64,000 nucleotides of DNA from Membranihabitans marinus. GTDB lineage: Bacteria; Bacteroidota; Bacteroidia; Chitinophagales; Saprospiraceae. Shown here piece after piece: positions 47,666 through 56,764 of this stretch (position 1 is the first letter of the stretch; each line of letters opens with the position of its first letter). The DNA is taken from contig NZ_JAJQYA010000025.1 of the NCBI RefSeq assembly GCF_021729155.1, forward strand, positions 1 to 64,000, read 5' to 3'. The translations under genes and the position numbers were made by a program. The notes beneath the pieces were generated by a model that worked only from the letters and a program-made list of their open reading frames with translations, searched no databases and was not told the origin of the DNA.

Positions 47666-48704
47666 AATCTGTGTTCAAAAATTCATTAAAATCTATATCC
47701 TCTTGTTTGATATATCCCTGCTGTGGTAACAATCCATCGGCAACCATCGATACTACGGCTGCAACCGAAGCCGCAGTAGTCCATGAAATGGCTCGCCACT
47801 GTTTTCCTTTGATTAGGCGAGGATAAAATGCCTTGTAGTATTCGTCACGCAACAACTGATTGTCCTTCCAACCCTCTACTACAGCATATACATAGACAAC
47901 ATCCTCTTTTACTGGAGGTTTTGCCTGCGACAATATTTTTTCAAGTTGATGTTTATCTTCTTTCATGATCAACTCATACATGAGAAATCTCATGAGTTTG
48001 CCGTGTCCGGGATATCTTATGGTCTTGTAATTTAAGGTGTCGACCCTGCCGGCAAAGGTCTCGCACATGGTTCCCAATCCACCAGATGTAGAGAAAGCTT
48101 CCAATTCTCTACCTTCAATATTGATATATTCTATACCATCCAATGAAGGCACCTTTTTGCGCTCTCCATTGTGAATGATTTCGGCATCGTTGAGGTATTC
48201 GTTGATGACTCCGGCCGGTGACCATGTAAAAGAATAGGCCAATTGACCATTGGGGTAGCGAGGTAGGGCACCGACTCGCAATTCGATATCTCGCAAACGG
48301 TCGAATCCATTGGCTAAATGGCCGCCTAAAATGGCTATAAATCCAGGGGCGAGTCCACATTGCGGTATTACACTTGCTTGAGCGTCATTGGCCATTTGTC
48401 TCAGGAGTTGACTACTTTTTAAATCTTCGGTTAAATCGAAATAATGAATGTTGTGTCCCAATGCTTTTTCTGCAATTTTCTTATTGAGGTAATAGGGCAA
48501 TGCCGAGACAACAGCATCGAAACTGGGCAATAGTGTAGTCAAAAGATGATCGGAGGTAACATCTCCCTTAAGTATTTCAAATCCGTAATCCAAGGTGTAG
48601 TGAGGACTGGTTTTGTCCAATCCAGTAACTTCAAATCGCTGACTCAATAATTCTGCGACCAAGGTGCCTACCTTTCCCAATCCTATGACTAGTATTTTTT
48701 TCAT
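47643..48704 (-). CDS. Saccharopine dehydrogenase family protein
   Basis: The 353 residues begin with a Rossmann dinucleotide loop (ILVIGLGKVGTLVAELL, 4-20), followed by the saccharopine reductase pattern: VVSALPYYLNKKIAEKAL, NIHYFDLTED, IPQCGLAPGFIAILGGHLA, and the C-terminal domain with YSFTWSPAGVINEYLNDAE and TLNYKTIRYPGHGK. Expected reaction: saccharopine + NAD to glutamate + alpha-aminoadipic semialdehyde, the substrate of the ALDH7 encoded two genes later. A lysine-ketoglutarate reductase gene is not in the window. First gene of the operon, overlapping the DUF1338 gene by 23 bp. Confidence 0.9.
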   Translation of the reverse strand: MKKILVIGLGKVGTLVAELLSQRFEVTGLDKTSPHYTLDYGFEILKGDVTSDHLLTTLLPSFDAVVSALPYYLNKKIAEKALGHNIHYFDLTEDLKSSQLLRQMANDAQASVIPQCGLAPGFIAILGGHLANGFDRLRDIELRVGALPRYPNGQLAYSFTWSPAGVINEYLNDAEIIHNGERKKVPSLDGIEYINIEGRELEAFSTSGGLGTMCETFAGRVDTLNYKTIRYPGHGKLMRFLMYELIMKEDKHQLEKILSQAKPPVKEDVVYVYAVVEGWKDNQLLRDEYYKAFYPRLIKGKQWRAISWTTAASVAAVVSMVADGLLPQQGYIKQEDIDFNEFLNTDYGKYLAQ

Positions 48705-49043
48705 ATGTCAAATTAACTTAAGTAATAAATATACTAAATTATAATGACTTGTTGAGATGGTTTAATGAATTATTATTTTTATTTTATGTGGAAATGCAGT
48801 GTATTTTACTTGTTGTGAATAGTCTTTAATGCAGACTAGCTTTTCCTCACTCAACTTCTATTTATTTCAGAATTTTAGACTTTGAAATTTTTCTTTTACT
48901 AAATTCTTATGGCTAGTGGATGGCCTTGACTCCATAGGAGTTTAGTTGATTGTCCATAAATTCGAGACTCAAGAGAAATTAAATATTTTGTCCTATTTCC
49001 ATTGAAAATATCCGTTAATCCTATATGAGGCATTTGTAGAAAA
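48705..49043. other. Intergenic region upstream of tandem repeats
   Basis: AT-rich, no credible gene. Around 48980-49035 there is a partial, degenerate likeness to the 180-bp unit that follows (AATATTTTGTCC..., AAATATCCGTTAATCC). Confidence 0.4.
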
Positions 49044-49560
49044 AATATTCCATATTTTCCTCCATTAGGAGACGATGGCATCTTCCCTATGTCAATAAAT
49101 ATGAAGTTACTCAACGGTTATTATCCGTTATTAACGGTTAACTTTATTTTGGTGGTTTAAAGTGTTGTTAATCAATTTAATGAGATGTTGTGTGTTAATC
49201 AAATATACATTAGTTAAGGAAAGAATATTCCATATTTCCGGTTCATGGGTGATAATGGCATCTTATCCATTACAATAATGCATGAAGTTACTCAACGGTT
49301 AATATCCGTTATTAACGGTTAACTTTATTATGGTAGTTTAAGGTGTTGTTAATCAGAATTATGTGGCGTTGTATGGTAATCCAATATTTACTGTTGAAGG
49401 TTAGAATATTCCACATTTCCCTTCATGAAATAATACGGTAAACTTCCAATATAAAGAGATATGAAATTCCTCAACGCTTATTATCCGTTGTTAACGCTTA
49501 GGATTAATTAGATAGCATAAGGTTTTATTAATCAACAATTTATGGTCTTTTCTATTCTGC
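49044..49560 (+). repeat. Three tandem copies of a 180-bp unit
   Basis: Units start at AATATTCC(A) 49044, 49224 and 49405 (periods 180 and 181). Each holds, about 67 bp in, the compact core CAACGGTTATTATCCGTTAT followed by TAACGGTTA (cores at 49111, 49292 and 49471), with AACGG/CCGTT inverted words, then a GTTGTTAATCA-like segment. Copies 1 and 2 are closest; copy 3 is more diverged (CAACGCTTA). Frames across the unit are broken differently in each copy, so it is not coding. Confidence 0.9.
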
Positions 49561-49581
49561 GCTTTGTAACATTAAGGGCGT

Positions 49582-50628
49582 CTAATGCTCGGCATCGAAA
49601 TAGATTTTGTAAAACTTTCTCCCATCTTCATCCTTGCCTTTTTCTATGAGGCGACGATCGCCATGTACATAAATGTGGAAGTTTTTATCCAATTTTATGA
49701 TACTCTTAAACACTTTATTTTGTTGTTTAACCGCTGCATTGGAGATGGGAAAACTATCTTCCAACTGAATATTGTTTTCTTCTTGGTATTCACTGACATA
49801 TTCTTCAAAGGCCTGTTGGACCTGGGGCTCTTGAAACATTTTTTCCTGATATTCGGTCTGACTAAAATCTTCTGACTTTTGGAAAAATTCCTTGGAGCGA
49901 TGCATTATGGCTGCTTCTTCACTCTTGTCAATTTCTTCCAGTGGCTTAAGTCGTTCATCGACAAAGGATTTTGTGATTTGAATCATTTGTTTGGTTTGGA
50001 AAAAATCATTGGTTTTGGGAGTAAGTCCTAGAAAGTGTTCCTTCCAATACAAAGCTTCTTGACCCCGATTGGATCGATCCAATGACAGTACCTTGAATCC
50101 GTGTTCTTCGTCAGTATTGAATATAAGGGCAGCCTTGTCAATTTTGTTGAGGGCAATGCCCATGTCTTGATTGATATCTGCTGTTTTTTGATCCCAGTTC
50201 ATAGTGAGAAACAAATCTTTGTTTTCAGATTTAAAGATAGCAATGGCATCTATTAATTCGTCATCTACCAGAACATCGTGTAAGTAAGCTATCAAAAGAT
50301 CACCTGATTTAATGTTGGGGTGGGCAGATTTTTCATATAGATAACTGGCTATAGATATCGATGTTTCATGGAGTAAGTCGGGATCTTGAAATATCTTTTT
50401 TGCATATTGAAATACGGGGTTGAGTTGGACTTCTCCATTGTTAAAAGTGAATTGGTGAAATTCTGGCGTCTTCCAAGAATTAATAAAATAGGTCAATAAG
50501 GCCTGCATGAGATCGGCATCATCGATGTAAATGCTGGATTCAGAATATTGAGCCAATTCGTTGTCGGCTTTATTGCCTATGTAGTGGATGGACAGTTGTG
50601 GAACCGTTGCTTCGCTGTAAAATATCAT
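49582..50628 (-). CDS. Nucleoid-associated protein (NdpA/37-kDa family)
   Basis: The 348 residues match the plan of the 37-kDa nucleoid-associated family, here in its Bacteroidota form: an N-terminal VPQLSIHYIGNK start, a middle with SGDLLIAYLHDVLVDDELIDAIAIFKSENK, LNKIDKAALIFN, ALYWKEHFLGLTPKTNDFFQTKQ, and a helical C-terminal half with FVDERL. Family members bind DNA loosely over the chromosome; the exact role is unclear. The gene overlaps the end of tex by 4 bp (ATGA), so the two are coupled. Confidence 0.9.
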   Translation of the reverse strand: MIFYSEATVPQLSIHYIGNKADNELAQYSESSIYIDDADLMQALLTYFINSWKTPEFHQFTFNNGEVQLNPVFQYAKKIFQDPDLLHETSISIASYLYEKSAHPNIKSGDLLIAYLHDVLVDDELIDAIAIFKSENKDLFLTMNWDQKTADINQDMGIALNKIDKAALIFNTDEEHGFKVLSLDRSNRGQEALYWKEHFLGLTPKTNDFFQTKQMIQITKSFVDERLKPLEEIDKSEEAAIMHRSKEFFQKSEDFSQTEYQEKMFQEPQVQQAFEEYVSEYQEENNIQLEDSFPISNAAVKQQNKVFKSIIKLDKNFHIYVHGDRRLIEKGKDEDGRKFYKIYFDAEH

Positions 50629-52766
50629 TTTGTGAGATCTTTCATGGTCAATTGAATTCTTTTTCTTTCAAGGTCAATGCTCTGCACACCTACCTCTACT
50701 TTTTGTCCCAGGTGAAGTACTTCTGCTGGATCTTTGATAAATCGATTGGTGATTTGAGATACGTGAACAAGGCCATTTTCTTTAATCCCAATATCGACAA
50801 ATGCCCCAAATTTGGTGAGATTGGTCACGATACCAGGCAATACCAAGCCTTCGTACAAATCATTGATCTGACGGATACTTTGGGAAAAAGAGAATACTTC
50901 CGCCTTCCCTCTGGGATCCAAACCCGGTTTTTTTAATTCCTGAGCTATGTCCTTCAGTGTGGGCATGCCCAATTCGGGGCTTTGATATTTTTTCCAATCA
51001 ATCTGCTGAATGATGGCTTCATTGCCTACAATATTGTCTATAGAGGTTTGATGAGATTGGGCAATTTGTTTTATGAAATCATATCTTTCGGGGTGAATAG
51101 CACTGTCGTCCAGCGGTTGACTACCATTTTTTATTCGAAGAAATCCTGCGGCTTGTTCATATGCTTTAGCACCTAATCCCTTTACTTTTTTGAGTTCTTT
51201 TCGATTGGTGAAATCTCCATTTTCATCCCGGTAAGCCACTATGTTTTTTGCCAATACTGGTCCTATCCCCGATACATAGGATAGTAGGGGGGCGCTGGCG
51301 GTATTGACATTGATGCCCACTTGATTGACACAGGATATCACTTGATGGTCTAGTGCTTCGCGCAAGGCTACTTGATGTACATCGTGTTGATATTGACCGA
51401 CGCCTATGGATTTGGCATCTATTTTTACCAATTCAGCCAATGGATCCATCAGTCTCCGTCCAATGGAAATAGCTCCTCGAACGGTAAGATCTAGGTCGGG
51501 AAACTCTTCTCGGGCAATTTCGGAAGCAGAATAAATCGACGCTCCTGCTTCGCTAATGAGGTAAACTTCAGGACGATGTTTTAGTTGGGCGATGGCATGG
51601 TTGACAAAATCTTCCGTTTCTCGGCCAGCCGTCCCATTGCCAATGGCTATAGCTTCGACACCGTGCCTCTCTATCAAAGTAATGATGGTCTTCTCCGCAT
51701 TGGCCTTTTGCATTTGAGGCGGATGGGGAAAAATAGTTTGATATTCCCCAAATTGGCCATTTTTATTGAGTACGGCAACCTTACATCCCGTTCTAAAACC
51801 GGGGTCGATGGCCAATGTAGCTCTTTGTCCCAATGGGGGTTCCAGCAACAATTGCCTTAGATTATTGGAAAATACTTCGATGGCTTCTAGATCTGCCTTG
51901 GACTTTGAAATTTTGGCAAACTCATTTTCAAGAGATGGGGATAGAAGTCTGGACCATGCATCTTTGCCTGCTTCTATGATTTGCTCAGCAGTGGGATGAT
52001 GTTTTTTTACAAATTTACGCTCAATAATGTCCAGGGCTTCATCGGTATCTATATTTATCTGAACCCGCAGTAAACCCTCTGATTCACCCCGTCTTATGGC
52101 CAGTAATCGATGTGATGGAATCCTCTGAAGACTTTCCGAAAACTCCCAGTAGTCCTTGTATTGTTGGGCTTCTGTTTTTTTACTGGCAATTACCTTGGAC
52201 GAAATCACAGCACTGCGTTCATACCTTCTACGCAACCTGTTTCTCACTTGTAAGTCCTCATTCATCCATTCGGCGATAATGTGGCGAGCTCCCTCCAATG
52301 CAGATTCTACATCGACTACATTGTCGTTGAGGTATTGAGCGGCTCTCTGCTCCAATGATGTTCCCCCTTGTTGACTTAAAATGAATTTGGCTAAGCCTTC
52401 AAGACCATTGGATCGCGCCGTGTCTGCTTTGGTTTTTCGTTTTCGCTTATAGGGTAGATACAGGTCTTCAAGATGTTGTGCATCCCAACAGTCATTTATT
52501 TTTTCGGCCAATTCAGCCGTCCATTTTCCCTGTTCTTCGATTGATTTTTGGATGCTTTCTTTTCGTTGAATAAGGGTCTTTATTTCATTTTGAGATTTTT
52601 CTATTGCCCTGATTTCTGTTTCATCTAGGCTGTGAGTCAGCTCTTTGCGATAGCGTGCGATAAAAGGGATGGTGGCTCCGCTGTTCAACAATTGCAAGGT
52701 GGCCCGTATGGACTGATTTTTAAGTCCAGTGTGTTTTTCTATCCACGAAATAATAGTTCTTTCCAT
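50625..52766 (-). CDS. tex: RNA-binding transcription accessory protein Tex
   Basis: The 713 residues have the Tex domain order: N-terminal helical domain with TIPFIARYRKELT (about 32-44), YqgF/RNase H-like domain with ATLAIDPGFRTGCKVAV (about 320-336) and IGNGTAGRETEDF, tandem helix-hairpin-helix (LSYVSGIGPVLAKNIVAYR and KKVKGLGAKAYEQAAGFLRI), and a C-terminal S1 domain (GIVTNLTKFGAFVDIGIKEN, about 645-712). Tex proteins bind nucleic acids and affect transcription and stress tolerance; the biochemical role is poorly defined. Start of a two-gene operon with the nucleoid-associated protein. Confidence 0.96.
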   Translation of the reverse strand: MERTIISWIEKHTGLKNQSIRATLQLLNSGATIPFIARYRKELTHSLDETEIRAIEKSQNEIKTLIQRKESIQKSIEEQGKWTAELAEKINDCWDAQHLEDLYLPYKRKRKTKADTARSNGLEGLAKFILSQQGGTSLEQRAAQYLNDNVVDVESALEGARHIIAEWMNEDLQVRNRLRRRYERSAVISSKVIASKKTEAQQYKDYWEFSESLQRIPSHRLLAIRRGESEGLLRVQINIDTDEALDIIERKFVKKHHPTAEQIIEAGKDAWSRLLSPSLENEFAKISKSKADLEAIEVFSNNLRQLLLEPPLGQRATLAIDPGFRTGCKVAVLNKNGQFGEYQTIFPHPPQMQKANAEKTIITLIERHGVEAIAIGNGTAGRETEDFVNHAIAQLKHRPEVYLISEAGASIYSASEIAREEFPDLDLTVRGAISIGRRLMDPLAELVKIDAKSIGVGQYQHDVHQVALREALDHQVISCVNQVGINVNTASAPLLSYVSGIGPVLAKNIVAYRDENGDFTNRKELKKVKGLGAKAYEQAAGFLRIKNGSQPLDDSAIHPERYDFIKQIAQSHQTSIDNIVGNEAIIQQIDWKKYQSPELGMPTLKDIAQELKKPGLDPRGKAEVFSFSQSIRQINDLYEGLVLPGIVTNLTKFGAFVDIGIKENGLVHVSQITNRFIKDPAEVLHLGQKVEVGVQSIDLERKRIQLTMKDLTK

Positions 52767-52870
52767 AATGAGACAAATCTAAGGAAATAAATGTTTACTG
52801 CATATTCCTGTCTAAAGATGACTGTAGGACTCCATATGGAATTTTGCAATGATAGGGTGAAATTTTTTGT

Positions 52871-54145
52871 TTAGAAATACATTTGGAATGTAGTGACTCC
52901 TCTTTCCGAACTCAGACTGTACCGGACTTGATGGTTGGATAAAATTTCCCGCACCATGGTTAATCCAATTCCCTGGCCATGGGTTTTGTTGCTGAAAAAA
53001 GGCTTAAAAAGTTCTTGTTTTACTTCATCAGTAATTCCCATCCCCGTGTCGATTATTTCGATTCCGCTCGGTTGATTTTTTACAACCATATCAATTTGTC
53101 CATCTCCTTCTATGGCCTCAGCAGCATTGAGGATTACATTGATGAGGACTTGTTCTAACTGGGATCTATCTGCCCATACCAACACGGGCTGAGAGGAGAG
53201 ATGAAGTTTGAAGTCTATGTCGGGACGATTTATTTTTAAGCGCATTAAAAGGAACATATCATTGCATATATCATTGAGGTTTATTTCTCGCAATGTAGGT
53301 TCAGGGATTTTTACAAGGTTGGCAAAATTTGACATAAAAATATTGAGTCTTTCATTGCGATTCAATACCATGGGCAAATAGGTGGACACATCCTCACGAC
53401 TATGTCCTGCTAATAGTGACTCCATTATCGAATTGACTGCACCTACGGTATTGTTGACCTCGTGGGCCATCATTCTAATGATTTTACTGTATATCTGTTT
53501 TTCTGTACGAATAATCTCATTGCTCACTTCTTCGATAAGGATAAATTTTCTGGGAAATCCGCGGTGCATAAATCGGTTGGAGATACACCTCATATATCGG
53601 CCATCGGAAGTGCGCAGCTGATGGGGTTGATTGAAGGGGAGGGTGATCAATCCTTCGACGTAATCAGAAGGCAAACTCGATAAATGAAGTCCGATGGATG
53701 ATTGGTTGAGATCAAGAAGTTGACTGGCCATGGGATTGAATTCACTGATCTTGTCTTCAAAGTCTAAAATAAGTATGCCAATGGGCAAGGCTTCCATCAA
53801 CTGCTGGAGAAAGTAGTGCTGTTCTTGTTGAAAGGTTCGTTCTTGTCTAATGCGGTCAATGATTTCGTTATAAATCTCAATAAAGCCGTTTATTTCTTTA
53901 GAATTGGTGTAAACGAGTTTGTTGTTGAAGTCGTGATCATTTAGGGCGTCCCTTCCCAATGTCAAACTTTTAAGGGGGCGAAATATAGAATTGTATATAT
54001 TGATGGCTATCACAATAAGGAGAAGTAATACAAATTCGCCTATGAAAAAATAGAATAAGGCTTCTTGAAATACCCAATACAGCAATCCGGTAATGGAGGC
54101 GATAAGAAAACCAACAAATAGACCGTACTGCCACTTAAGATTCAT
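52871..54145 (-). CDS. Sensor histidine kinase of NtrB type
   Basis: The 424 residues begin with two membrane helices close together (about 8-26 and 30-50), a HAMP-like linker (FRPLKSLTLGRDALNDHDFNN), a PAS-like domain (about 115-205; MEALPIGILILDFEDKI), the dimerisation helix with the phosphorylated His in MMAHEVNNTVGAVNSIM (about 226), and the ATPase domain with N-box NVILNAAEAI, G1 IDTGMGI and G2 GQGIGLTMV. There is almost no periplasmic loop, so it probably senses the membrane or cytosol. Its start overlaps the end of the regulator gene by 11 bp: one two-component pair. Confidence 0.94.
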   Translation of the reverse strand: MNLKWQYGLFVGFLIASITGLLYWVFQEALFYFFIGEFVLLLLIVIAINIYNSIFRPLKSLTLGRDALNDHDFNNKLVYTNSKEINGFIEIYNEIIDRIRQERTFQQEQHYFLQQLMEALPIGILILDFEDKISEFNPMASQLLDLNQSSIGLHLSSLPSDYVEGLITLPFNQPHQLRTSDGRYMRCISNRFMHRGFPRKFILIEEVSNEIIRTEKQIYSKIIRMMAHEVNNTVGAVNSIMESLLAGHSREDVSTYLPMVLNRNERLNIFMSNFANLVKIPEPTLREINLNDICNDMFLLMRLKINRPDIDFKLHLSSQPVLVWADRSQLEQVLINVILNAAEAIEGDGQIDMVVKNQPSGIEIIDTGMGITDEVKQELFKPFFSNKTHGQGIGLTMVREILSNHQVRYSLSSERGVTTFQMYF

Positions 54146-55487
54146 ATTGCAATTGGTGTTTTTGGAGCCGTCGATAGAGAGCAGATCTTGTGATGCCTAG
54201 GGAGCGAGCAACCCGACTTATATTGCCGTTGTGAAAATTTAGACTTTGTTGAATCATGGTTTTTTCCATCTCGTCTAAAGTCATGTCAGTCAGATGGAAA
54301 GGACTAGATCCCTGAAGTTTAATCGATTCAAAGTGGGGTTGAAAATCCCTGATCGTCAATCGGCCATGGTTAGCCAGCAAGCCAGTTCGCTCTACTATAT
54401 TTTTGAGTTGTCTGATATTGCCTGGATATTGTTGTTTGGATAGCCATATTAAGGTGTCTTCATCCACGGGTTCTAGTGCTTTGCCGTAGCTGCGTTCCAA
54501 TCCATTGACAAAGGATTGTACTAAAATGGGAATATCTTGTCTGCGCTGGTGAAGATTGGGCAATTGGATCTGCAGAAGATTTAGTCGATAGTAGAGATCT
54601 TCGCGGAATTTTTGTTGTGTCACTGCTTGTTGTAGAGGTCTATGGGTAGCCGAGATCACTCTAACATTGCTCTTGGTGGTAGATGATGAACCAATGGCTT
54701 CAAAGGTTTTTTCCTGTAGTACACGCAGTAATTTTACTTGAGCATCTTTTTCCAAATCGCCAATTTCATCTAAAAAAATGGTGCCTTTTTGGGCGAGTTG
54801 GAAGCGTCCTTTTCGATCGGTATAGGCTCCTGTGAAGGCACCTTTTTTATGTCCGAACATTTCACTTTCAAAGAGGTCGCTCGGTATACTGCCCAGATTG
54901 ACCTTGACAAAGGGGTGATCTCTTCGATGACTGTTGTCGTGGATGGCTTCTGCCACCAATTCTTTGCCCGTTCCACTTTCTCCGGTAATGAGGACTGTAG
55001 CATCTGTTGGGGCAATTTTTTGAATGGTTTTTTTAACTTGTTGAATGGCTTCTGAATTGCCGATAATGGCATCTAGGGCTTCGACATCTTGAGCAGAACC
55101 ATTGATGTCTGAACATAGTTTTAATTGGGTTGTTACCGCTGCCAATATGGTGGCGTTGTCCCAAGGTTTGGTGATAAAGTCTACTGCACCCAGTTTCATG
55201 CCTTCAACTGCAATCTCTAGGCTTCCCCAAGCAGTAATCAATACGACAGGAGTGGTAATATTTTGAGCTTTGATTTGCCCCAGAATTTCCAAACCTTGTC
55301 TGCCCGATGTGGCAATGGTAAAATTGAGATCTAATAGGATAAGGTTGGGTTCGAAAGACCTGATATATTCCAATGCGTTTAAAGGATTGAAGATGCCTTG
55401 AACTTCATATCCTTGTTTGCTCAATAACAATTTGAGGGAGTGGAACAAGGTCTTGTCGTCATCGATAATTAAAATCTTGTCTGGCAT
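54135..55487 (-). CDS. NtrC-family response regulator, sigma-54 activator
   Basis: The 450 residues have a receiver domain (1-120; acidic pocket IIDDDKT, phospho-Asp in LILLDLNF at about 52, Lys in FITKPWDN), an AAA+ domain with Walker A GESGTGKE (about 169-176), the sigma-54 loop GAFTGA (about 217-222), Walker B TIFLDEIGDL, and a C-terminal Fis-type helix-turn-helix (ISRVARSLGITRSALYRRL). All key residues are present. It follows the efflux genes after a 95-bp gap on the same strand, so it most likely controls them through a sigma-54 promoter. Confidence 0.95.
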   Translation of the reverse strand: MPDKILIIDDDKTLFHSLKLLLSKQGYEVQGIFNPLNALEYIRSFEPNLILLDLNFTIATSGRQGLEILGQIKAQNITTPVVLITAWGSLEIAVEGMKLGAVDFITKPWDNATILAAVTTQLKLCSDINGSAQDVEALDAIIGNSEAIQQVKKTIQKIAPTDATVLITGESGTGKELVAEAIHDNSHRRDHPFVKVNLGSIPSDLFESEMFGHKKGAFTGAYTDRKGRFQLAQKGTIFLDEIGDLEKDAQVKLLRVLQEKTFEAIGSSSTTKSNVRVISATHRPLQQAVTQQKFREDLYYRLNLLQIQLPNLHQRRQDIPILVQSFVNGLERSYGKALEPVDEDTLIWLSKQQYPGNIRQLKNIVERTGLLANHGRLTIRDFQPHFESIKLQGSSPFHLTDMTLDEMEKTMIQQSLNFHNGNISRVARSLGITRSALYRRLQKHQLQYES

Positions 55488-55582
55488 TTAATTCTTCTGT
55501 GAAAATGGTTATGTTAATTTATTTTTTGGCCACAACTGTACTAAATTAATAAAATAATTGTGGTAATTCGGTTCTGAATTAG

Positions 55583-56764
55583 CTATTCTTCATGTAGTGC
55601 TGTGGCCGCTTCCACTTGAGCCGCATGGTGACTGGGAAAAAAGCTGCATATTGCTACAATTCCGTATATTAAAACCAAGGAAGTTAAGATGGCCCAGCCA
55701 TATACCATACTGTCGGTTAGCAGTACATCCAGAAGCGGGAGTTGGATCGCAAAGATCATTCCGATAGACAATGCCATTGTGGTAATAACCATCATTTCCC
55801 CCATGAATTGTAGCCTTATATATTTGGCAGAAGCTCCCAATGCTTTTCGAAGACCTATTTCCGGTCGTCTTCTGCTAATATTGTACCTCAAGATACCGAA
55901 TAGGCCCATGGCAATGTTGATGACTAAGAATAGGGAAATACAAAACAAACTGATGATGGGTATCCATCCGCTTTTGGATTTATGGCGCCTAGCCATATCT
56001 ATATTCTTGATCTTGAAGTCGAAATTTTTAGTGACTTTGGCTACTACATCATAGATGGATTTGAGGGCTGTTTTGGCACTGCCTGGTTGAATAGCAATCG
56101 TGAGGGCGGATAAATTCTCCCATTGGGTCGATAGCGGCAATAGGGCAACAGGAATTTCCTCTTCAAATTTTCCCTGAAATTTAAAATGATCCAAGATGCC
56201 TACGATTTTAACATTGTTATCTTGCATTTGAAAGCTGAATCCCAAGGCTGTTGTGTCCTTTAGAAATTGATCGACAAATTTTTGAGACACCACTATGGGG
56301 GTGTATTTGTCGATAAGATCTTCAGTATTAAAAAATTTGCCTTCTTTGAAATGTGGCTGCCATACCTCGTCGTAGTTTTCGTCACATAGGATGTAGTCGG
56401 TCTTGTAGGCAAAACCATTTTCGTCACCATCTCCATTGCCAGTAATCCATCGGCTGTCTCCATAAGGCGTTACTTCTGAGCTGTAACTGGCATTTTTCAC
56501 CTCGGGAAGTGCGAGAATTTCAGCCTTCAACCTTTCCTTGGTTCGATGGTGGACAATAGAGTCGTTTTCTAATTCCTGCATAGACAGGGATACTACGTAA
56601 ATGTTTTCGGTCTGAAAACCATCCTCCACTTGTAGTTTTTTAATTTGTTTGAACGCAAAGGTGAATACACCGCAGACTACCAGAAAAGAAAGTGCCAATT
56701 CTAGGATTAGAAAAGTGTTTTTGCGTCTTTGATTCCATATGATTTTAAAAAAATGACTGATCAT
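55583..56764 (-). CDS. ABC transporter permease, MacB/FtsX type (second)
   Basis: Inner-membrane permease of 393 residues with the MacB plan: a first membrane helix (about 17-37), a large periplasmic MacB-PCD domain (about 40-265), and three C-terminal helices (about 280-300, 325-347, 360-382) in the FtsX domain with the RRRPEIGLRKALGAS coupling segment. Overlaps the previous permease gene by 4 bp (ATGA). The two permeases probably form a heterodimer with the ATPase encoded upstream. Confidence 0.93.
   Translation of the reverse strand: MISHFFKIIWNQRRKNTFLILELALSFLVVCGVFTFAFKQIKKLQVEDGFQTENIYVVSLSMQELENDSIVHHRTKERLKAEILALPEVKNASYSSEVTPYGDSRWITGNGDGDENGFAYKTDYILCDENYDEVWQPHFKEGKFFNTEDLIDKYTPIVVSQKFVDQFLKDTTALGFSFQMQDNNVKIVGILDHFKFQGKFEEEIPVALLPLSTQWENLSALTIAIQPGSAKTALKSIYDVVAKVTKNFDFKIKNIDMARRHKSKSGWIPIISLFCISLFLVINIAMGLFGILRYNISRRRPEIGLRKALGASAKYIRLQFMGEMMVITTMALSIGMIFAIQLPLLDVLLTDSMVYGWAILTSLVLIYGIVAICSFFPSHHAAQVEAATALHEE

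Noticed and set aside
48899-49114. 71-codon minus-strand frame before the tandem repeats
   Set aside because: It runs into the first 180-bp unit, has no start or family support, and is not kept in the other units.
49044-49560. Possible small repeated peptides beginning MKLLNG in each 180-bp unit
   Set aside because: The frame is open for about 19 codons in copy 1, stops after 6 codons in copy 2 and differs in copy 3, so coding is not conserved.
49044-49560. Replication origin with DnaA boxes
   Set aside because: The repeated TTATCCGTT word differs from the DnaA box TTATNCACA, and no dnaA, dnaN or other origin-linked gene is near.
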